From contig OZ237763.1 of NCBI GenBank assembly GCA_965178125.1, positions 682,001 through 746,000 on the forward strand: DNA of 64,000 nucleotides, written 5' to 3'. Shown here piece after piece: positions 58,954 through 64,000 of this stretch (its first letter is position 1; the number at the start of each line of letters is the position of its first letter). The notes under the pieces are model-generated. The model worked only from the letters and a program-made list of their open reading frames with translations. It had not been told where the DNA came from and made no database searches. Made by a program: the position numbers and the translations under genes. This DNA comes from Bilabrum cf. latius. Its lineage: Eukaryota > Bigyra: Bicosoecida > Bigyra > Bicosoecida.

Positions 58954-61900
58954 TCATTTCTCCATCGACCGCTGCACCTCGGCTGCCGCAGTACGCAGCG
59001 ACTCGACCTGCCTGGCAAGCTTTCCGTACGCATCGCTGTCCTCCTCGTCCGAGACGTTTCTCGTAGCACCAGAACGCGCGCCCGCGATAATAGGTGCTCC
59101 TAGTGTCTCCCTGTCGGCCTGGCTACTTCCCTCGCCCCTCACCGGGCCCTCCATGGGAGGACCCCTTGGCGAGGGCGTGGAAGACGAGGGGGCGGGGGAT
59201 GGGCCTGCCTGGAATCGGCTCACGGGACCCGCCTCTTGGAGCGGCCCAAGGGCAACAAGCTTGCCCTGACCCTTACCCTGCCCTTGGTCCGCCCCCCGAT
59301 CGCCCGATGCCTGTCCCTGCCCCTGCCCCTACCCCTCGCGCAGCCCCGACCGGCCGCCGCCCCCCTCCTCCTACTTCTGCCCCCCGTCCCCACTCTCCCT
59401 CTTCTTCCTCTGTTCCCTGATGGACCTCATGAGCGCATCTGCCTCTGCCAGCGCGTCCTGCGCCCTGGCCAGGTGCGCCCTGCGGCTGGTGGACAAAGCC
59501 GATTCCATGCGAGCAGAGGCATCCAGCAGCACCTGCTCGATGATCTCGTCAGACACCGGGCCTGGGCCTGGGCCTTGGTATGGAGATTGGGATGAGGATG
59601 GGGCACCCTGGGGCTGTGGCGGTGCTGCAGGCACCACAGTGTCTGCGTGGTCCATTGCGCCTGACTTCTCGACCTCCACGCTGCTAGCACTGGCTTGACT
59701 ATCGCTGCCCTTGCCCTTGCCATTGCCATTGCCATTACCATTGCCCTTGCCATTGCCCTTGCCCATGCCTCGAACAACGCGCCGCCCCGGCATGGAGCCA
59801 GCAGGAGGCGGGTCCCTGGCGATCACGTCTCGGGGCTACCTGCCAAGCGCACGCAATGGTGACGAGTGCCCCGAGTCCCCTTGCCGCCTCCCCTCGCCGT
59901 CCTGTGCCCCCCCCCCTCCCCCTCCTCCCAGCCCCAAAGCAACAGAAGCCACCGTCTCAGAGGCGCTTGCATCGAGCGCCCGCATGCCGCGGGGAGACAC
60001 CCCAGCCCGCTTGGCGCTCCGAGCAGCGAGTCCGCTCCTCTTCATCTGCTTCTGTTTCTGTTTCTGCTTCTGCCTCTCCTTCTTCTTACGGAGCCCCTTG
60101 ACGAGCTTCCTAGACCCGTTGAACATGAGCCTCTGCTCGTTCTGCCTGGCCTCCCGGGCCTCCTTGGCGCGGATCTCCCTCGCGCGCTGGGCCTTGCGCT
60201 CACCGTACGAGGCCACCCGGGGAACAAGAGGGGGAGGGGGGGACCGTGGGCTGGACCGACCAGAGTGGGAAGACTTGCTGCCCCTGCCACCGGCCCCGCG
60301 AGCGGAGGACCGGGAGCGACGGAAGGGCGACGCCGGGACGGGGCTGCGTCCCGGGGCGGGGGCAGCTGTGACAGCGGACCACGCCGCGGCGCCGCCCCCA
60401 GCTCCCTTCCGGCTTCGCTTGCGGCGCACGCCGCCGCGGCCGCTGGCTCGCGCGCGAGGTGACGACTCGGCAAGCAGTTCCGCAGCCAGCCGCGGGGTGC
60501 TTGCGGAACTTCGAGGGCGCCGCGCGCTGCTGCTCCTGGACGAGGCGGCGGTCCCCCTGCTGGCGAGCATGCGGGCGGACAGGGGCGAGGAAGCGGAAGC
60601 GGCCCCGTCGAAATCGGCGGCTCCGGGGGGCGCCCCCTCGGCGGCTGCGGCTGCTGCCGCCCTGTACTCCTCGGCGGAGATGCCATGCAGGTGCACCGCG
60701 GGGACATCCCCCGCCCCCGCCCCCGCCTTGGGGTCACCCCCCGACCACTCCCAGGGCATGCCCCTGGCCGAGGACTCACGGAGGTAAGGGAAGGGCCCCG
60801 ACTCGGGGACGGGCCGCCAGGCATCGCGCATGCCGGACGCACCGGCCGCCAGCTCCGAGCGGCGAGCGGCCATGGGCTGCGTTCGGCTGTGATCCAATGA
60901 ACCTGCAGCCCCGGCACCAGCCCCGGCACCAGCCCCGGCACCAGACCCAGACCCAGACCCAGAAGCAGGCCGCAGTCGGCTCCCGCTGGCCTGCCGCAGC
61001 ACCCGCTCTCGCAGGGCCGCGGTGCCCGAGAGGTGCGCTCGAATCTCCGCCCCCTGTGCCCCCCGGGGTGGGGTCACATCCCGCGGGGGATCCGAACGGG
61101 TCGGCCGCCCGCTGGTACCCCCACCCCCAACGCCTCCACCTCCTGATACCCCTGGACTGCCAGACAGCGACAGCCGCGTCCCTCCGCCGTGCTGCCTGCC
61201 TCGCGGCGGGGTGGGCGTGCCCCTGCCGTCCCTCAGCTGCTGCTCCCTCTCTGCCCTGGCCTGTTCCGCCGGACTCGACCCCTGCATGGCCGGCCCCATC
61301 CCGGCGGGACCCCTGGAGCCCGGCCTCCCCGAGGACGTGTCCACGTTCCACGGACCCACAGTGTCCCTGCCAAGCGGGCGCTGCACCCCCGCCACCCCGG
61401 GGCTCAGCCTCTCCGCTTCTTCCCTCTCGTGCGCCAGCGACCGACCTGCGGCCTGCTTGGCCATCCACTCCCTCCCTATCTCCTCCCTGGTCCGGGGCCT
61501 AAAGTCCAGCCCAGCGTCCTGCTCCTCGACCAGCCTCCTGGCCTTACGCAGCAGCTCCTGTTCCCTGCGGTGCACCCAGTCCTGGTTCTCGCGGTACAGC
61601 CTCTCGTTGTCGTCCGTCACCCGCCGAGGCACCTCCCTCAGGCCCAGCCCCTCGGGCAGCGGCTCGGGCCGGGGGACCTCCAGCCTGCTGCCCGTCTGTG
61701 CCTGTGCCTGAGCGGGCGTCGACAGCAGGCCGAACTGCCCCAAGCCAGAGCGGTCACCAGCCCCAGCTCCTGCCGATCCGCTAGCTTCCACACCGCTCCT
61801 CGCCCCGACCTCCCCTGCGGAAGGCTGGTCACCTTCATCCCCCTGACCCCCATTGCCACCGGGCGGCACAGGCCCCCTGGGGGGCTCCCTCCTCGGCAGC

Positions 61901-63394
61901 AGCCCGCTCAGCCTGTGCATGGCCCTCGCCGCGCCCTTCCTCCTCGAAGGCGAGTCCTCTCTCCTGGAGGCACCTGCCCTGGCCGCCGTCGCCACGGTGC
62001 TGCCCATGGCGTGGGCTGCCAGGGCAGGTGAGCTATGCCTGCCTTCTTGCGGTGAGGGGCGCGATGGCGGTGGGGGGCTGGAGGACGAGGCAGAGGGGCT
62101 CCCAGCCCAGCCGCCCTCTCCCTTTCCCCGTTCTACCCCTGCCCCTGCCCCCTCCCCCTCGCTCTCCCCCTCGCCCTCCCGCATGGCCTGCCTCAGCATC
62201 GCCTCGGCAGCCGCCCTGCCCTCGGCTTCCTGCGCCTCCCGAAGGCCTCCCTCCTCGTCCATGTGCCACCGCCAGTCTGGGGAGGACGGGGCAAGGGGTT
62301 GATCGTCAGCAGCAGCACCACCGCTAGCTGTAGCACGGGCTGCAGGCGATGGCGACGGGCTGTGGCTCGCAGGGTGTAGGCTCGTAGGGCGTGACGGCGA
62401 TGCTGCTCCGCCCCCGCTGCTAGCTTCACTGGGCGCAGCCACCCTCGGCAAAACCGCCCCCGAGATGCCCTGCGATCCCTGCCCGTGCCCGTGCCCGTGC
62501 CCCTGCTTGGCCAGCCACTGCCTCCTCATCTCTACAGAGGCACGGAGACTGCTCGGGCTGTGCCGGAGGAGGGCCTGGGAACCGGATACCACAGTGGCGG
62601 GAGATGTGATGGGGCTGCCCTGCTGCTGCTGCTGCTGCTGCTCTGCGTTGCTTCTGTGCCCCTGCGAGGGGCTCGGTGCAGCGCTGCTTGAGCTCGCAGC
62701 GGTGCTGCGGCTGCTTCCGGGCCCAGCCGGATACCGCCCCTCCGAAGCAACGAGATCAGGATTTGTCTTTCCGTTGTGCGCTTGGTGCGCTGCACTTCTC
62801 GCATACTCCTATACGTGAGACTTGCCAGCAGATCCGGGATCAGTCCCGCCAGATGTGGCCCTCTCGGGGTCTTCCTCGACCCAGGCGGATTCCAGCGCCG
62901 CCTCCTTGGCAAGACCAGCCCTCTACTACTCTCTTTTGCTGTCAACGCTGTCTCTCCAACGCACCTGTCTTTGATAAAACTCCGCCGCTTCTCCATTGCT
63001 GATCTTGCTCGCTTTCACAGGAACTGCGTTTGGCGCGTCGTCTGCAATACCCCTGTCCCTATCCGCATGCCTGCGTAATGTATCCATCTTCTGCGCAGAG
63101 TGACAGGCCCGACCACCGATAGCAAATCTGACAGGCTTGAGCGAACACTTATAAAAATGCAAACCAGCCATTCGTGCGCAAACACTAGCAACAACTTGAA
63201 CGACGTTCCTACCATACAATCCGAATACTTCTTGTGCAACATAATCTCACTTTTGCAATGTACGCACTGTGCTTCTGTTGCCGCTGCATGAATCCATCAA
63301 GGCTGGGTGAGTCGGCGGAACCATCTTGCCCAGAGTGGTTTTCCTGGACATTAAATCCAAGATGGCCAAAATCGTGGCCAACTGAACTTGACAT
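58954..63394 (-). CDS. Large low-complexity protein with conserved RxxxL/EEQ helix motifs
   Basis: Exon 1 63394-63251 joins exon 2 63090-58954 through a 160-bp intron (GTGAGA donor, CTGCGCAG acceptor, phase 0), 1,426 residues, TGA stop. TAGs at 62926, 62923, 62809, 59836, 59371 and 59329 are sense; 62926 and 62923 are adjacent. The N-terminus (FMQRQQKHSAYIAK, AAEFYQRQVRWRDS) looks folded. Most of the rest is Ser/Gly/Pro/Arg-rich, with two structured islands: ENQDWVHRREQELLRKARRL followed by DAGLDFRPRTREEI, a pattern seen in many ciliate and flagellate coiled proteins, and a Lys/Gln-rich helix (KKKERQKQKQKQKQ). Function unknown. Its 5' end is 238 bp from a divergent gene. Confidence 0.7.
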
Positions 63395-63632
63395 CGGACC
63401 GCAGTGGACTCGGGCGGCGCGCTTTGCCGCCCAATACAGCAGTAAATGCCGTCTTGGGAAGGCGTGCAGGTCGCTCCAAAATGACACGTTACAAAATACC
63501 ATCGAGCGAGAGATTTTGGTATAGACTAATCCAAGAAAGAACATGATACCTACGTTTATTGGCTTGTCGGCCTGACTGCCTTGCTACTGCCGCGGGCATC
63601 CGTTGCTGTTTCGAGATTGGCACCAGTAGCCA
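63395..63632. promoter_or_regulatory. Bidirectional intergenic region between divergent genes
   Basis: These 238 bp lie between two divergent ATGs, at 63394 (minus) and 63633 (plus). They must contain both upstream regions. No specific element is recognised. Confidence 0.3.
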
Positions 63633-64000
63633 ATGCGAGGCGGCTGTTGCACTTCGGCCAGCCTTGCCCTTCTTATTGTGGGCGTAACGGCATCATCCGC
63701 GACACGAGAAAGCGTTCTGCGACAGGTTAGTGACCCTCCAGTGGGATGTGTCGTAGATTCGCTGTTCCCTGAGCACCAAACTCTGGTTGGTGACCGCTCC
63801 ATGAGAGTTGTCACTCAAATTGCGTGCTCAAGTGGCGACGCAGACGCTGCAGCCCTATGCATTGACATATTTCGCGGTCCTAACGCTACAGATACTACCA
63901 GACACGATGCCTGGTCCGAAGGCGAGCACCTCGGTAGGTCATGCAGGAGCGGAGCACCCTCTCCGAGTTACCCAGCAAGCGACGAGAAGCCGATGGATAG
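63633..64000 (+). CDS. Start of a secreted protein (3' end outside window)
   Basis: ATG 63633 opens a frame to the last base (122 codons). The first ~22 residues form a signal peptide (SASLALLIVGVTASSA). The mature start contains four cysteines and a sequon (GPNATD). No domain is recognisable in the visible part. The start is placed by the signal peptide and by the absence of any other convincing frame. Confidence 0.55.
   Translation, partial: MRGGCCTSASLALLIVGVTASSATRESVLRQVSDPPVGCVVDSLFPEHQTLVGDRSMRVVTQIACSSGDADAAALCIDIFRGPNATDTTRHDAWSEGEHLGRSCRSGAPSPSYPASDEKPMD

Noticed and set aside
59711-60787. 358-codon plus-strand frame with Leu-Pro runs
   Set aside because: Antisense of the GK/GN-rich repeats in the minus-strand gene.
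1-64000. UAG as pyrrolysine, or programmed stop read-through
   Set aside because: TAG is frequent in all genes including mobile elements, the genes and introns are eukaryotic, and TAG sits at Gln positions.
1-64000. UAG as leucine, as in some phyllopharyngean ciliates and a rhizarian
   Set aside because: The RT motif B site, the Gly-Gln repeat and the poly-Gln tract all favour Gln, and CAG-to-TAG is one step.

Overview
This is a compact, GC-rich nuclear segment of a eukaryotic protist or alga. It carries short GT-AG introns (about 85-235 bp, mostly GTGAG donors and YCGCAG-type acceptors) and eukaryote-only genes: a CAP-Gly dynactin-like protein, an RMND5/GID2-type E3, an Atx1 copper chaperone, WW, armadillo and ankyrin proteins. 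The lineage cannot be fixed from the window.

The main result is the genetic code. With the standard code nearly every gene here looks shattered. All of the breaks are TAG; none is TAA or TGA. Reading TAG as an amino acid restores long domain-coherent proteins that end at TGA (eleven genes) or TAA (one gene). About 100 in-frame TAGs are crossed. The amino acid is almost certainly glutamine: one TAG sits at the invariant Gln of the reverse transcriptase motif B (GVL-TAG-GSPLSPALF), one at a Gln position of the Atx1 fold, one abuts a (CAG)8 poly-Gln run, and one lies in a Gly-Gln repeat. All gene models below use TAG = Gln with TAA and TGA as stops.

Layout. 1-7293 (-): 3'-incomplete secreted protein with RCC1-like, Cys-rich and cadherin-like parts. 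7547-24691 (-): one 17.1-kb single-exon frame for a 5,714-residue FG-GAP protein with C-terminal membrane helices. 24954-26876 (+): RMND5/GID2-like E3. 27032-33912 (+): dynactin p150-like protein. 34079-37892 (+): armadillo-repeat protein with a coding minisatellite. 37933-43022: a repeat copy and an intact 1,450-residue non-LTR reverse transcriptase (-). 43173-44997 (+): six-exon ankyrin gene. 45452-47851 (-): unknown low-complexity protein. 48498-49697 (-): WW-domain protein. 49744-52561 (+): 5'-incomplete, frameshifted FG-GAP membrane protein. 53138-56210: second repeat copy with a decayed reverse transcriptase tail, split by a 1,655-bp hAT-type transposon that carries an OTU-protease gene. 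56386-58435 (-): APC amino acid/polyamine transporter. 58556-58816 (+): Atx1-like copper chaperone. 58954-63394 (-): large low-complexity protein. 63633-64000 (+): start of a secreted protein.

Genes are tightly packed (often 120-260 bp apart) and several pairs are divergent. There is no operon logic. The two mobile elements also use TAG as sense, so they have lived with this code for a long time. All translations were done by hand; splice sites are predictions.
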